A stretch of DNA of 64,000 nucleotides from Brevundimonas sp. EYE_349 (GTDB lineage: Bacteria > Pseudomonadota > Alphaproteobacteria > Caulobacterales > Caulobacteraceae): contig NZ_JAHXPB010000010.1 of the NCBI RefSeq assembly GCF_023147505.1, positions 1 through 64,000 of the forward strand. Direction: 5' to 3'. Numbering within the stretch: position 1 is the first letter of the stretch; every line of letters begins with the position of its first letter. Positions 52,903 through 62,225 of the stretch are shown here, one piece after another. The position numbers were made by a program, and so were the translations under genes. Below the pieces are notes generated by a model. It ran no database searches, was not told where the DNA came from, and worked only from the letters and a program-made list of their open reading frames with translations.

Positions 52903-55602
52903 ATGATGAGCCCCGCCGCCGACGACGCCATGCGCGATGAAGTCCGTCTGTTGGGCGGCATTCTGGGCGAGGTCATCCGCAAGGAGGGCGGCGAGGCCCT
53001 GTACGAGCATGTCGAGGCCGTGCGCCAGGCCTCCATCGCCTATCACCGCGATCCGGCCTCGCACCCGGCCAAGCGGCTGGAGAAGCTGCTGACGGCCATG
53101 ACGGTGGATCAGGCGGCGGGGCTGGCGCACAGTTTCGCCCTGTTTTCCCTGCTGGCCAATATCGCCGAGGATCGCGCCACCCGCAGGCGCGCGCGCGACC
53201 AGTCCGAGGCCGGCGCCCGCCTCGACACGCCCGAGGGGACGCTGAAACGCCTGGCCGAACAGGGCGTGGACAAGGCGGCGGTGACCGATCTGCTGCGTGA
53301 AGCGCTGGTCTCGCCCGTTCTGACCGCCCACCCGTCCGAGGTGCGCCGCAAGAGCGTGATCGATCGCATCGCCGCCATGAGCGACCTGCTGGACGCCTGC
53401 GACAAGGCCGGGGCGGCCTGCACGCCGGGTTCGATCACCGAGCCGCTGCGCCGCCAGATCGTGATCCTGTGGGCCACGCGCCTGGTGCGGACGCAAGGGC
53501 TGGTGGTGCAGGACGAGATCGAGACGGTGGTGTCCTTCCTGGATCGCATCTTCCTGCATGTCGCACCCAAGCAGTTGTCGGCATGGCGCAGCCTGCTGGA
53601 CGCGCCTGACCTCAAACCCTTCATGCGGGTCGGGACCTGGGTCGGCGGCGATCGCGACGGCAATCCGAACGTGGACGCGGTAGTTCAGGGCGACGCCTTC
53701 CGAACCCAGTCGCGCGCGGTGCTGAACTTCTATCTGGACGAGGTTCACGCCCTGGGCGCCGAGCTGAGTCTGGCCGCCGAACTGGCCGAGGTGTCGCCTG
53801 CGCTTCAGGCCCTGGCGGACGCCGCCCAAGACCCCTCGCCGCACCGGGCCGACGAGCCCTATCGCCGCGCCCTGACCGGCGTCTATGCACGTCTGGCCGC
53901 CACCTATGACAAGCTGGGCGGGTCGCCGCCCCCGCGCCGCGCCCTGGTCGCCGCCGAGGCCTATTCCGGCCCGAACGCTTTCGAAGCCGACCTGAAGGTG
54001 CTGCATGAAAGCCTGGTCGCCCAGCATGGCGGCGTCTTCGCCAACGACCGGCTGACCGATCTGATCACGGCGGTCGAGGTGTTCGGCTTCCACATGGCCA
54101 CCCTGGACCTGCGTCAGAACTCGGACGTACACGAGCGGGTCGTGGGCGATCTGCTTAAGGTCGCGGGCGTCTGCGACGACTATGCCGCGCTGGACGAGGA
54201 AAGCCGGTTGTCGGCGCTGGCCGCCGAACTGGCCTCGCCCCGTCAATTGTTCAGCGAATACGCCGAGTATCAGCCTGAGACCCTGAAGGAACGCGCGATC
54301 CTTCAGGCCTCGGCCCGCGCCCTGGCCGCCTTCGGGCCCCAGGCCATCCGCACCCATATTGTGTCCAAGACCGATGCGGCGTCGGATCTGCTGGAGGTCT
54401 ATCTGCTGTTGAAGGAGGTCGGGCTTTACCGGCCTGAAGACCCCGCCGCCTGCCCCATCCAGGCCGCGCCCCTGTTCGAGACCATCGAAGACCTGCGCGC
54501 CGCCCGCCCGACGCTGGAACGGCTGCTGCAGGAGCCGTCCGCCCTTGCCGTGGCCAAGGCGCGCGGGGTGCAGGAGGTGATGATCGGCTATTCGGACTCC
54601 AACAAGGACGGCTCCTATCTGACCTCGGGCTGGGAGTTGCATGAGGCGTCGCGCGCCCTGGTGGAGGTGACGCAGGCCCATGACCTGAAGCTTCAACTGT
54701 TCCACGGGCGCGGCGGCACGGTCGGACGCGGCGGCGGTTCGGCCTTCGCCGGCGTCCTGGCCCAGCCGGAGGGCACGGTTCAGGGCCGCATCCGCACCAC
54801 CGAGCAAGGCGAGGTCATCGCCAACAAATACGGCGAGCCGGAAATCGCCCTGCGCAATCTGGACGCCCTGACCTGCGGGGCGGTGCTGGCGTCGCTGGGC
54901 AAGGGGCAGGATCACCTCTTCACCGCCGATCACGGCGCGACCCTGTCGGACCTGTCGGCGCGGTCGATGGCCGCCTATCGCAAGCTGGTCTATGAGACGG
55001 AGGGTTTCGTCGACTACTACCGCGCCGCCACCCCCATCGCCGAGATCGCCGACCTGAAGATCGGCTCGCGCCCGTCGTCACGGACGGCCTCGACGCGGAT
55101 CGAGGACCTGCGCGCCATTCCCTGGGTGTTCAGCTGGTCGCAGAGCCGGGTCATGCTGCCCGGGTGGTACGGGTTCGGATCGGCGGTTCAGGGGCATGAC
55201 ATGGCCGAGCTGAAGGCCATGGCCGAAACCTGGCCCTTCTTCAGGACCCTGGTCCAGAACATGGAGATGGTCATGGCCAAGTCCGACATGACCATCGCCC
55301 GCCGCTATTCGACCCTGGTGAGCGACGCCTCTTTGGCGGCCCGCATCTATGGCGAAATCCGCGAGGAGTGGCAGAGAACCCATGACGCCATCCTGGCCAT
55401 CAATGGTCACGACAGCCTGCTGGGCGGCCAGCCCGAACTGGACCGGCTGATCCGCATTCGGATGCCCTATGTCGAACCGCTGAACCACGTCCAGATCGAA
55501 CTGATCCGCCGTCGCCGCGCCGGGGACGAGGACCCGCGCGTCCGCGAAGGCATTCTGCTGGCCATCAACGGCGTGGCGGCGGGGTTAAGGAACAGCGGGT
55601 AA
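52903..55602 (+). CDS. ppc: Phosphoenolpyruvate carboxylase
   Basis: Adds bicarbonate to phosphoenolpyruvate to make oxaloacetate, refilling the TCA cycle. At 899 residues it is a normal-length bacterial enzyme. Active-site motifs are 'VLTAHPSEVRRKSVID' (catalytic His near residue 144), 'VGGDRDGNPNVDA', 'VMIGYSDSNKDGSYLTSGWE' and 'LFHGRGGTVGRGGGSAFA'; the C-terminus ends 'GVAAGLRNSG' as in the family. It is a single gene with a promoter in the 180 bp shared with the divergent deacetylase gene, and a palindromic hairpin follows its stop. Confidence 0.96.
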   Translation: MMSPAADDAMRDEVRLLGGILGEVIRKEGGEALYEHVEAVRQASIAYHRDPASHPAKRLEKLLTAMTVDQAAGLAHSFALFSLLANIAEDRATRRRARDQSEAGARLDTPEGTLKRLAEQGVDKAAVTDLLREALVSPVLTAHPSEVRRKSVIDRIAAMSDLLDACDKAGAACTPGSITEPLRRQIVILWATRLVRTQGLVVQDEIETVVSFLDRIFLHVAPKQLSAWRSLLDAPDLKPFMRVGTWVGGDRDGNPNVDAVVQGDAFRTQSRAVLNFYLDEVHALGAELSLAAELAEVSPALQALADAAQDPSPHRADEPYRRALTGVYARLAATYDKLGGSPPPRRALVAAEAYSGPNAFEADLKVLHESLVAQHGGVFANDRLTDLITAVEVFGFHMATLDLRQNSDVHERVVGDLLKVAGVCDDYAALDEESRLSALAAELASPRQLFSEYAEYQPETLKERAILQASARALAAFGPQAIRTHIVSKTDAASDLLEVYLLLKEVGLYRPEDPAACPIQAAPLFETIEDLRAARPTLERLLQEPSALAVAKARGVQEVMIGYSDSNKDGSYLTSGWELHEASRALVEVTQAHDLKLQLFHGRGGTVGRGGGSAFAGVLAQPEGTVQGRIRTTEQGEVIANKYGEPEIALRNLDALTCGAVLASLGKGQDHLFTADHGATLSDLSARSMAAYRKLVYETEGFVDYYRAATPIAEIADLKIGSRPSSRTASTRIEDLRAIPWVFSWSQSRVMLPGWYGFGSAVQGHDMAELKAMAETWPFFRTLVQNMEMVMAKSDMTIARRYSTLVSDASLAARIYGEIREEWQRTHDAILAINGHDSLLGGQPELDRLIRIRMPYVEPLNHVQIELIRRRRAGDEDPRVREGILLAINGVAAGLRNSG

Positions 55603-55620
55603 GGCAGGGCCGCACCGCCT

Positions 55621-55653
55621 CCGTCATCCTCCGGTCAAGTCCGAGGATGACGG
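55621..55653. repeat. Intergenic palindrome of the GTCATCCTCGG type between ppc and corA
   Basis: CCGTCATCCTC-CGG paired with CCG-AGGATGACGG around TCAAGT. Same family as the element at 22941-22979, here between two convergent stops, where it could end transcription in either direction. Confidence 0.75.
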
Positions 55654-55663
55654 CGGTTAAAGG

Positions 55664-56629
55664 CTACAGCCACTTCGTCTTCTTGAAGGTGACGAACAGG
55701 CCGGCGCAGATGGCGCCCATCAGAGCTAGGGCGGCGAGGTAGCCGTAACGCCAGTGCAGTTCGGGCATGAACTCGAAATTCATGCCGTAGATGCCAGCGA
55801 TCGCGGTGGGCACGGCCAGGATGGCGGCCCAGGAGGCCAGTTTGCGGGTGATGACGCCCTGGCGCTGCTGTTCCAGCAGATTGGCGACCTCAAACACCGA
55901 CGACAGAATGTCGTTCAACCCGCCCAGTCGGCTGTTCACCCGCTGCACATGGTCGCTGACGTCGCGAAAATAGGGTCGGACATCGACGTCGATACAGGGC
56001 AGGTCCAGCGACTGCAGCCGCCGCGCCACCTCTTCCATCGGCCCCAGGATCCGGCGGAACTTCAGCAGTTCGCGGCGAAGGGTGAACAGGCGCCGGATCT
56101 CAACGCGCGACAGGAAGGCGTCCAGCGTCTTCTGCTCCATCTCCAGCACGCTGTCCTCGGACTCATCGACGATGGGGGCGTAGGCGTCGACGATGAAGTC
56201 CAGAATGCCGTGCAGGACGAAATCCGGTCCGCGCCTGAGTTCGTCGGGCGAGGCTTCGAGCTGGGCGCGCAGGCTGTCGTGGGTGCGCGACGAGCCGTGG
56301 CGGATGCTGATGACATGGTCCGGGCCGACGAAGATGTGGGTCTCGCCATAGATGATCCGTTCGTCGATCCGGGCCGCCGTTCGCGCCACCACGAACAGTT
56401 CGCGGCCATAGACTTCGACCTTGGGCATCTGGTGCGCGGCCAGGGCGTCCTCGACCGCCAGGGGGTGCAGCTTGAACCGTTGGACCAGGACGTCGAACTC
56501 GGCGTCGGTCGGATCGACCAGACCGACCCAGACGAACTCGCCCGTCTCCAGGGCCAGCCCCTCGGCCGTCAGCGGCGCCGCGCGCAAGCGTTGACCGTCA
56601 CGATAGACATAAGAGGCGACGACCGGCAT
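55664..56629 (-). CDS. corA: CorA family magnesium/cobalt transporter
   Basis: Pentameric inner-membrane channel for Mg(2+). A large N-terminal cytoplasmic domain (residues 1-255) includes 'EDALAAHQMPKVEVYGRELF' and a long helical stalk. Two C-terminal membrane helices are separated by the selectivity motif 'GIYGMNFEFMPELHW', with GMN near residue 280. The C-terminus is the usual basic 'FKKTKWL'. Length 321. It lies alone on the minus strand opposite ppc. Confidence 0.94.
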   Translation of the reverse strand: MPVVASYVYRDGQRLRAAPLTAEGLALETGEFVWVGLVDPTDAEFDVLVQRFKLHPLAVEDALAAHQMPKVEVYGRELFVVARTAARIDERIIYGETHIFVGPDHVISIRHGSSRTHDSLRAQLEASPDELRRGPDFVLHGILDFIVDAYAPIVDESEDSVLEMEQKTLDAFLSRVEIRRLFTLRRELLKFRRILGPMEEVARRLQSLDLPCIDVDVRPYFRDVSDHVQRVNSRLGGLNDILSSVFEVANLLEQQRQGVITRKLASWAAILAVPTAIAGIYGMNFEFMPELHWRYGYLAALALMGAICAGLFVTFKKTKWL

Positions 56630-56858
56630 GGACGCTCCGTAGATGATCGACCTCAGACTTAGAGGGTGCGGCGGCGCAGTTGAAGCGCCTGCATGGTTCC
56701 GACCCGCGCGATCTGCCGGTCGAACCTGACCGAAATGTCATGACGTCGAATTATGAATGCGCCGTCTTTCCGCCCCGGAAGCTTCGCCATTTCGATCCGA
56801 TCCAGCTTCACCGTTCCCTGCCCCGGAAGACAAGGGGCGGAAAAATGGAAACAGGATC

Positions 56859-57146
56859 ATGTTCAGGATCGCCTCTCTGACGACCGCCGCTGTCCTCGCC
56901 GCAGGCTCGGCCGCCGCCGCCCCGATCGAAGCCCGCATTCCCTATGGCGACCTCGACCTGTCGAGCCGCGCGGGGGCGACAGCGTTCGACAACAGGGTTC
57001 AGCGTATTGCGCGAAACCTCTGCACCGGCCGGCGGCCCGTCGAAAGGCTGAGTTGCGTGGAAAAGGTGAGGGACGAAGCCCTGTCGCTTCTGCCCGACCG
57101 CGCCCGCGCCGACTATGCGCGCGGCCGCATCGCCTTCGACGCCTGA
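56859..57146 (+). CDS. UrcA family protein
   Basis: A small exported protein of 95 residues. Signal peptide 'MFRIASLTTAAVLAAGSAAA' ending in 'AAP'. The mature domain has the family's conserved 'IPYGDLDLSSRAGATAFDNR' and two Cys ('NLCTGRR' and 'LSCVEKV') that could form a disulfide. UrcA proteins are common in Caulobacterales and Sphingomonadales, and their function is unknown. The ATG at 56859 gives the export signal; the frame is open upstream. A long imperfect hairpin follows at 57155-57185. Confidence 0.88.
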   Translation: MFRIASLTTAAVLAAGSAAAAPIEARIPYGDLDLSSRAGATAFDNRVQRIARNLCTGRRPVERLSCVEKVRDEALSLLPDRARADYARGRIAFDA

Positions 57147-57199
57147 AACGAAAGGACGCCGCCGGACGGATCGTCCGACGGCGTCGCATTCATGACGCT

Positions 57200-57220
57200 A
57201 AAGACCGCCCGAAGGGCGGC
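57200..57220 (-). terminator. Possible terminator of the M3 peptidase gene
   Basis: Stem CCGCCC / GGGCGG around a 3-nt loop, followed on the minus strand by TCTTTAG. Short stem, so only moderately convincing. It lies just past the peptidase stop. Confidence 0.5.
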
Positions 57221-57227
57221 GCCCCCA

Positions 57228-59423
57228 TCAGGAAACGGGGAAGCCGCGAACCTTAAGCAAGGCCGCCACGTCCGGGTCGCGACCACGGAAGGCGCGATAG
57301 GCCTCGGCGCGGTCGGTCGTGTTGCCCGGCGCCAGCATGATCGACTTGAAGCGGCCCGCGATGTCCGGATTGAACACGTCGCCCGACTCCTCGAAGTACG
57401 CCCAGGTGTCGGCGTCCATCGTCTCGGACCACAGATAGCTGTAGTAGCCCGCCGAATAGGCGTCGGACGTGAACAGGTGATTGAACTGCGGCAGGCGGTG
57501 CCGCATCACGATCTCCTTGGGCATGCCGATCCGGGCCAGACTGGCCTTTTCGAAGGCGTCGATATCGGTCGGCGGCACGGCCTGGGTGTGCAGGTCCATG
57601 TCCACGATGGCCGAGGACAGATAGCTGACCGTCGCATAGCCCTGGTTGAAGGTGGCGGCGGCCTCGATCTTGTCCACCAGCGCCTGCGGCATGGCCGCGC
57701 CGGTCTGATAGTGTTTCAGATAGCCGTCCAGGATCGGACGGCTCAGCACCCAGTGCTCATGCACCTGCGACGGATACTCCACGAAGTCGCGCGGCGTATT
57801 GCCGAACGACGGATAGGTCACCACCGACGAGAAATAGTGCAGGGTGTGGCCGAACTCGTGGAACAGGGTCTCGGCGTCGTCCAGCGAGATCAGGACGGGC
57901 TGGCCCGGCTCGGGCTTGGTGAAGTTGTTGTTGTTCGACCCCAGGATCACCTTCGATCCATCCAGCGTGGAGAATGACCGATAGGTGGTCATCCAGGCGC
58001 CCGAACGTTTGCCCGGACGGGCGTAGTCGTCCGTGTAGTAAAGGCCGATCAGCTTGCCGGTGGCCTTGTCGTGCAGCTCATAGACCTCGACGTCCGGCTC
58101 GAAGGTCGGGACCGAACCCTTGGGCAGTTTGGTGAATTTGAAGCCGTACAGACGCTCGGCCATGGCGAAGGAGCCGGCGCGGACCGCGTTCAGTTCGAAA
58201 TAGGGCTTCAGCTGGTTCTGATCCAGGTCGTACTTGGCCTTGCGGACCTTCTCGGCGAAGTAGAGGTAGTCCCACGGCTCGATGTCGGAACCGGCGATCG
58301 CCTTCATGTCGGCGACCTCCTCGGCGACGCGGGCCTTGGCCGGCGCCCAGACGCGGTTCATCAGGGCCTCGGCGGCAGCCGGGGTCTTGGCCATGGTGTC
58401 CTGCATGCGCAGTTCGGCGTGGTTGCGATAGCCCAGGAGCTTGGCGCGCTGATCGCGCAGCTTCACGATCTCGGCGATGGTCGAGTTGGTGTCGTTGGCG
58501 TCGCCGTTGTCGCCGCGATTGACGAACTTCTTCCAGACCTGCTCGCGCAGGGCCCGGTCGTCGGCGAAGGTCAGGAAGGGATCGACCGCCGAACGGGTGT
58601 TCAGGATGGCCCAGCCCTGGATGTTGCGGCTGCGCGCGGCCGATGCGGCGGCGGCCTTGTTGGACTCGGGCAGGCCCGACAGACCCGCCTCGTTCGGGAT
58701 CACCGTCCAGGCGTTCTCGTCGGCGACGACCTTCTGACCGAAGCGGGTGAAGGCGTTGGACAGCGCGGTGTTGATCCGGCCCAGCTCGGCCTTGCCGGCC
58801 GCGTCCAGATTGGCGCCCGAACGGATGAAGGCGTCGCGACGGCGCTCGGCCAGACGCTTCTGCTGGGCGCTCAGGCCCGCCGCGTCGGCGGTGTCGGCGA
58901 CGGTCTTGACCCGCTGGAACAGCTTTTCGTTGAAGGTGATCTCGTCCGAAGCCGCCGACAGCAGGGGCGACAGTTCGGTGTCAACCGCATCATAGGCTTC
59001 GCCGCCGATGTTGGAGGTCATGACGCCATAGACATTGGACGCCCGGTCCAGCGGCTCGCCGGCCAGCTCCAGCGCCGCCATGGTGTTGGCGAAGGTCGGG
59101 GCCTCGGGGTTGTTCGCAATGGCGGCGATGTCGGCGCGTTGCAGCTCGATGCCTTCCAGCATGGCTTCGCGCAGCTTGGCCGGCGTCACCTTGTCGAACG
59201 GCGGCACGCCGTCGTACTTGCCGGTCCAGACCTGAAGCAGTTCGGCGCGCGGCGCCTGGGCGGGCAGGACGGCGCGGGCGATGCGCGCTTCCTCGGCGAC
59301 GCTGGCGGCCGACGGCGCGGCGGCGGACCCGCCCGAGGCGGCGCCGGTCGCGGCCCCCGTCGAGGCGCAGGCCGACAGGGCCATCAGGCTGCCGCCCGCG
59401 ATGAGAAGCTGGCGTCTATGCAT
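57228..59423 (-). CDS. dcp: M3 family metallopeptidase (peptidyl-dipeptidase Dcp type) lipoprotein
   Basis: A zinc peptidase of about 731 residues that cleaves dipeptides from peptide C-termini. The N-terminus 'MHRRQLLIAGGSLMALSAC' is a lipoprotein signal with Cys at residue 19. Zinc motif HEFGH is in 'ETLFHEFGHTLHYFSSVV' (about residue 521), and the third ligand Glu follows in 'YPSQVHEHWVLS'. 'FTSDAYSAGYYSYLWSETMD' near the C-terminus is a family signature. ATG at 59423 gives a GGAG ribosome site and correct signal peptide. The lipid anchor suggests action in the periplasm; E. coli Dcp itself is cytoplasmic/periplasmic, so the symbol marks family only. Confidence 0.88.
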   Translation of the reverse strand: MHRRQLLIAGGSLMALSACASTGAATGAASGGSAAAPSAASVAEEARIARAVLPAQAPRAELLQVWTGKYDGVPPFDKVTPAKLREAMLEGIELQRADIAAIANNPEAPTFANTMAALELAGEPLDRASNVYGVMTSNIGGEAYDAVDTELSPLLSAASDEITFNEKLFQRVKTVADTADAAGLSAQQKRLAERRRDAFIRSGANLDAAGKAELGRINTALSNAFTRFGQKVVADENAWTVIPNEAGLSGLPESNKAAAASAARSRNIQGWAILNTRSAVDPFLTFADDRALREQVWKKFVNRGDNGDANDTNSTIAEIVKLRDQRAKLLGYRNHAELRMQDTMAKTPAAAEALMNRVWAPAKARVAEEVADMKAIAGSDIEPWDYLYFAEKVRKAKYDLDQNQLKPYFELNAVRAGSFAMAERLYGFKFTKLPKGSVPTFEPDVEVYELHDKATGKLIGLYYTDDYARPGKRSGAWMTTYRSFSTLDGSKVILGSNNNNFTKPEPGQPVLISLDDAETLFHEFGHTLHYFSSVVTYPSFGNTPRDFVEYPSQVHEHWVLSRPILDGYLKHYQTGAAMPQALVDKIEAAATFNQGYATVSYLSSAIVDMDLHTQAVPPTDIDAFEKASLARIGMPKEIVMRHRLPQFNHLFTSDAYSAGYYSYLWSETMDADTWAYFEESGDVFNPDIAGRFKSIMLAPGNTTDRAEAYRAFRGRDPDVAALLKVRGFPVS

Positions 59424-59553
59424 GGAATGCTCCGAAACATGATCATGGTTGGTCACACACTTAGGCGCACGAAACGGCCCCGTCACCTGATGGAGACGTA
59501 ATCTTCGCTCCAATCCGGTTGGATACGTCGTCGCACTGTTTTAAAGGCGGGCC

Positions 59554-60411
59554 ATGGCCATTGGTGTTTTCGACTCCGGCGTGGGCGGTCTGACCGTCCA
59601 CCGCGAACTGACGCGGCGTTTCCCCCAGCGGGACTTCGTCTATCTGGCCGACCAGGCCCACGCCCCCTATGGCGGACGCGGCGGCGAGGACATCGTCGAA
59701 CTGACCAAGGCGGGCTGCGAGCGTCTGTTCGAGGCCGGGGCCTCCATCGTCGTTCTGGCCTGCAACACCGCCAGCGCCATTGCGCTGCGCCGCCTGCAAC
59801 AGTCCTGGCTTCCGGGTCTGCGCGAGCGGCTGGGCCGCCCCGTCAACATCCTGGGCATCATAGTGCCGACCATCGAGGCGGCGACCGGCAAGCCCTGGAG
59901 CTTCGAGGCCGAGCGCCCGCAAGAGGGCGAAAAGGTCGCCTCCATCGACATCACCGGCGTCTTCTGCACCGCCGCCACCGCCATCAGCCGCGTCTATGAG
60001 ATCGAGATCGACAAGCGACGCGAGGACATCGCCGTCTTCTGCGAGCCCTGCCCCGGCCTGGCCGGCCTGATCGAACTGGGCGCCCCGGCCGAGGAGTTGA
60101 AGGTGGTGATCGACGACCACGTCGATGCGCTGCGTCGCCGCATCGGCCGCCACCCGGACAAGGCCATCCTGGGCTGCACCCACTATGAGATCGTCGCCGA
60201 ACTGTTCGCTCAGGCCCTGCCGGCGGGGACCGTGCTGATCGAACAGCCTACGGCCGTGGCCGACGCCCTGGAACGCTATTTCAAGGCGCACCCCGAGTAC
60301 GACCTGGGCGACAGCGGCCGCCGCGACTTCCTGACCACCGGCCAGGCCGGCCCGCAATCCGAACTGGTCGCCCAGTTCTGGGGTGCGCCGGTGACCTTCG
60401 AGCAGGCGTAA
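59554..60411 (+). CDS. murI: Glutamate racemase
   Basis: Makes D-glutamate for peptidoglycan from L-glutamate without cofactors. The two catalytic cysteines are in 'VVLACNTASAIALRRLQ' and 'KAILGCTHYEIV'; the N-terminal 'IGVFDSGVGGLTVHRELTRR' is the family start. The 285-residue length is standard. It lies divergent to the M3 peptidase gene with about 130 bp between starts. Confidence 0.95.
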   Translation: MAIGVFDSGVGGLTVHRELTRRFPQRDFVYLADQAHAPYGGRGGEDIVELTKAGCERLFEAGASIVVLACNTASAIALRRLQQSWLPGLRERLGRPVNILGIIVPTIEAATGKPWSFEAERPQEGEKVASIDITGVFCTAATAISRVYEIEIDKRREDIAVFCEPCPGLAGLIELGAPAEELKVVIDDHVDALRRRIGRHPDKAILGCTHYEIVAELFAQALPAGTVLIEQPTAVADALERYFKAHPEYDLGDSGRRDFLTTGQAGPQSELVAQFWGAPVTFEQA

Positions 60412-60444
60412 GGCGGCGTTCGCGCCCCTTCATCCCGTCGAGCA

Positions 60445-61443
60445 TCAACACCCCGGACAATCCGGCAGCGGTTCGTTCTCCAGCTGCAGGGTCGTATGGT
60501 TGATGGCGTAGCGCCGCGCCACCGCCTGGGCCTCGGCGATCAGCACGCCTGAATCCGTACGGTCGTGAACCAGATGCGCGGTCAGGGCGGTGTCCGTGGT
60601 CGACAGGGCCCAGACGTGCAGGTCGTGCACCGCCCGCACGCCCGGCAAACCCACCAATGCCTTCTCCAGCGCCGGCACGTCCACCCCGCTGGGCGCCCCG
60701 TCCAAGGCCAGATTGACCGAATCCTTCAGCAGACCCCAGGTGGACCACAGGATCGCCGCCACAATCACCAGGCTGACCAGCGGATCCACCACCGACCAGC
60801 CCGTGGCCAGGATGACCGCGCCCGCGATCACGACGCCCAGCGACACGCCGGCGTCGGCCATCATGTGCAGATAGGCCCCCTTGGCGTTCAGGTCGTGCTG
60901 GGACTTCATGAACAGCAGCGCCGTGCCCAGGTTGATGACGAAGCCGATCCCGGCCACCAGCATGATGGTCGCCGACCCTACCGGCGCCGGTTCGTTGAAA
61001 CGCCGCACGGCCTCGAACGCGATGGCCCCGCAGGCGAAGATAAGCAGAAGCGCATTGCCCAGCGCGGCCAGCACCGTCGCCTTGCCGAACCCATAGGTCC
61101 GCCGACCGCCTGCCGCCCCGTGCGCCCCACGCCGCGCCAGCCAGGCCGCCCCGCCCGCCATGGCCAGACCCAGGACGTCGGACAGATTGTGCCCCGCATC
61201 GGCCAGCAGGGCGGTGGAATCCGCCATCAGCCCGGCCCCGAACTCGCACGCTACGAAGATCAGATTGACCACCAGCCCGACCGCATAACGCCAGTCGCCC
61301 GTATCGACTGGCCCGTGGCTGTGGCCGCCATGACCATGGCTGTGACCGTGCGCGTGCGAATGGCCGTGGCCGTGATCGGCATGACCGTGGTCGTGATCTG
61401 GGCCGTGATCAGGGTCGGAGCTGTGATCGTGCGCGGCGTTCAT
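60445..61443 (-). CDS. Cation diffusion facilitator family transporter (zinc-type)
   Basis: Inner-membrane metal/proton antiporter of 332 residues. A very His/Asp-rich N-terminus (about 18 His in the first 45 residues) probably binds zinc. Six membrane helices follow; the metal site has 'DSTALLADAGHNLSDVLGLA' (D-x3-D-x2... HxxxD) and 'MMADAGVSLGVVIAG'. The cytoplasmic C-terminal domain has 'VRAVHDLHVWALSTTDTALT'. It resembles CzcD/ZitB. It lies 74 bp downstream of a membrane-protein gene on the same strand, with a symmetrical element in the gap. Confidence 0.9.
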   Translation of the reverse strand: MNAAHDHSSDPDHGPDHDHGHADHGHGHSHAHGHSHGHGGHSHGPVDTGDWRYAVGLVVNLIFVACEFGAGLMADSTALLADAGHNLSDVLGLAMAGGAAWLARRGAHGAAGGRRTYGFGKATVLAALGNALLLIFACGAIAFEAVRRFNEPAPVGSATIMLVAGIGFVINLGTALLFMKSQHDLNAKGAYLHMMADAGVSLGVVIAGAVILATGWSVVDPLVSLVIVAAILWSTWGLLKDSVNLALDGAPSGVDVPALEKALVGLPGVRAVHDLHVWALSTTDTALTAHLVHDRTDSGVLIAEAQAVARRYAINHTTLQLENEPLPDCPGC

Positions 61444-61487
61444 GGTTTCGCCTATACGCCCTTTATCGGAACAGCCAAGCTGCTACT

Positions 61488-61510
61488 TGATAACAGATTG
61501 AATGTTATCA
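61488..61510. promoter_or_regulatory. Perfect inverted repeat upstream of the CDF transporter
   Basis: TGATAACA and TGTTATCA separated by 7 nt. It lies 45-67 bp before the transporter start and just past the upstream gene's stop. The TAACA/TGTTA half-sites resemble those of zinc regulators such as Zur but in reverse order; it could equally be an RNA hairpin. Confidence 0.4.
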
Positions 61511-61517
61511 CATAATG

Positions 61518-62174
61518 TCAGTGCTGATGCATGGCCACGACCAGACCCAGCGCGATCAGGGCCAGACCCAGGACCGCCCCTTCGTAACGCGCCCAACGCT
61601 CCAGCCGCAGGATGGAGGCGCCGGCGCTAGCCAAGGCCGTGAACACCGCCATGCCGGCGACCGTGCCGACCGCGAACATCACCGTCAGCATAGCCAGGGC
61701 GCCGATCCCCGCAGAGGCCGAGGACAGATAGATGGGCAGCAGAACTTCGCCCGGCGACAGCGCCATCATGGCGACCAGGCCCAGGAAGGCCGCCTTGTCC
61801 GACACGGCCGGCTCAGGCGTCGCCAGCGCCGGGCCGCCGGCCAGGGCCGGCCGCCGCAGGGCCGAGCGCGCCAGGTAGAAGGCGCCGAACAGGAACAGCA
61901 GCACCGCCGCCAGATGCGGCAAAACCCCCTCTATCCATTGGTCCAGCGCCAGGCCCGCCGCCACGATCAGCCCGCCGACCACCGCCGTCGTGGCGATATG
62001 GGCCAGGCCCGCCGCCGTCACGACCAGCAGGATGCGATGCGGCCGCCAGCCTTGCGCCCGTCCGACCAAAGTGAAGGGCAGCCAGTGGGTCGGCAGGGCG
62101 GCGTGCAGAAAAGCCGCGACGAAGCCGCCCCCCAGCAGGGACAAGAGCACGGACTGTTCGGCGCCGGGGGACAT
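61518..62174 (-). CDS. Six-helix membrane protein, NicO/UreH-like metal transporter family
   Basis: A 218-residue protein with about six membrane helices. Helix one ends 'AAFLHAALPTHWLPFTLVGR' and helix two region has 'AAGLAHIATTAVVGGLIVAAG'; both resemble the NicO/UreH-like and sulfite-exporter-type families, with His residues in the membrane. C-terminal 'MHQH'. It stands just upstream of a zinc-type CDF exporter on the same strand, and a Zur-like box lies before it, so metal handling is likely. The exact metal is unknown. Confidence 0.7.
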   Translation of the reverse strand: MSPGAEQSVLLSLLGGGFVAAFLHAALPTHWLPFTLVGRAQGWRPHRILLVVTAAGLAHIATTAVVGGLIVAAGLALDQWIEGVLPHLAAVLLFLFGAFYLARSALRRPALAGGPALATPEPAVSDKAAFLGLVAMMALSPGEVLLPIYLSSASAGIGALAMLTVMFAVGTVAGMAVFTALASAGASILRLERWARYEGAVLGLALIALGLVVAMHQH

Positions 62175-62190
62175 GAGCCGGCCTATAGCG

Positions 62191-62205
62191 TGTTACTTTA
62201 TAACA
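62191..62205. promoter_or_regulatory. Zur-like operator upstream of the membrane protein gene
   Basis: TGTTACTTTATAACA: half-sites TGTTA / TAACA around 5 nt, close to the GTTAT-N-ATAAC-type core of bacterial Zur boxes. It sits 17 bp before the start codon of 61518-62174, where a repressor would block transcription. Identification is by pattern only. Confidence 0.5.
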
Positions 62206-62225
62206 GTCGAGCGGAATTCGACTCT

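Noticed and set aside
52864..54933. A 689-codon open frame on the minus strand opposite ppc
   Set aside because: It is the codon-position shadow of the ppc gene, which has all its active-site motifs. The antisense translation is low-complexity His/Gln/Gly/Arg-rich.
57155..57185. Terminator after the UrcA gene
   Set aside because: The stem is long but has a mismatch and no T-run on the plus strand, so it is not listed as a terminator.
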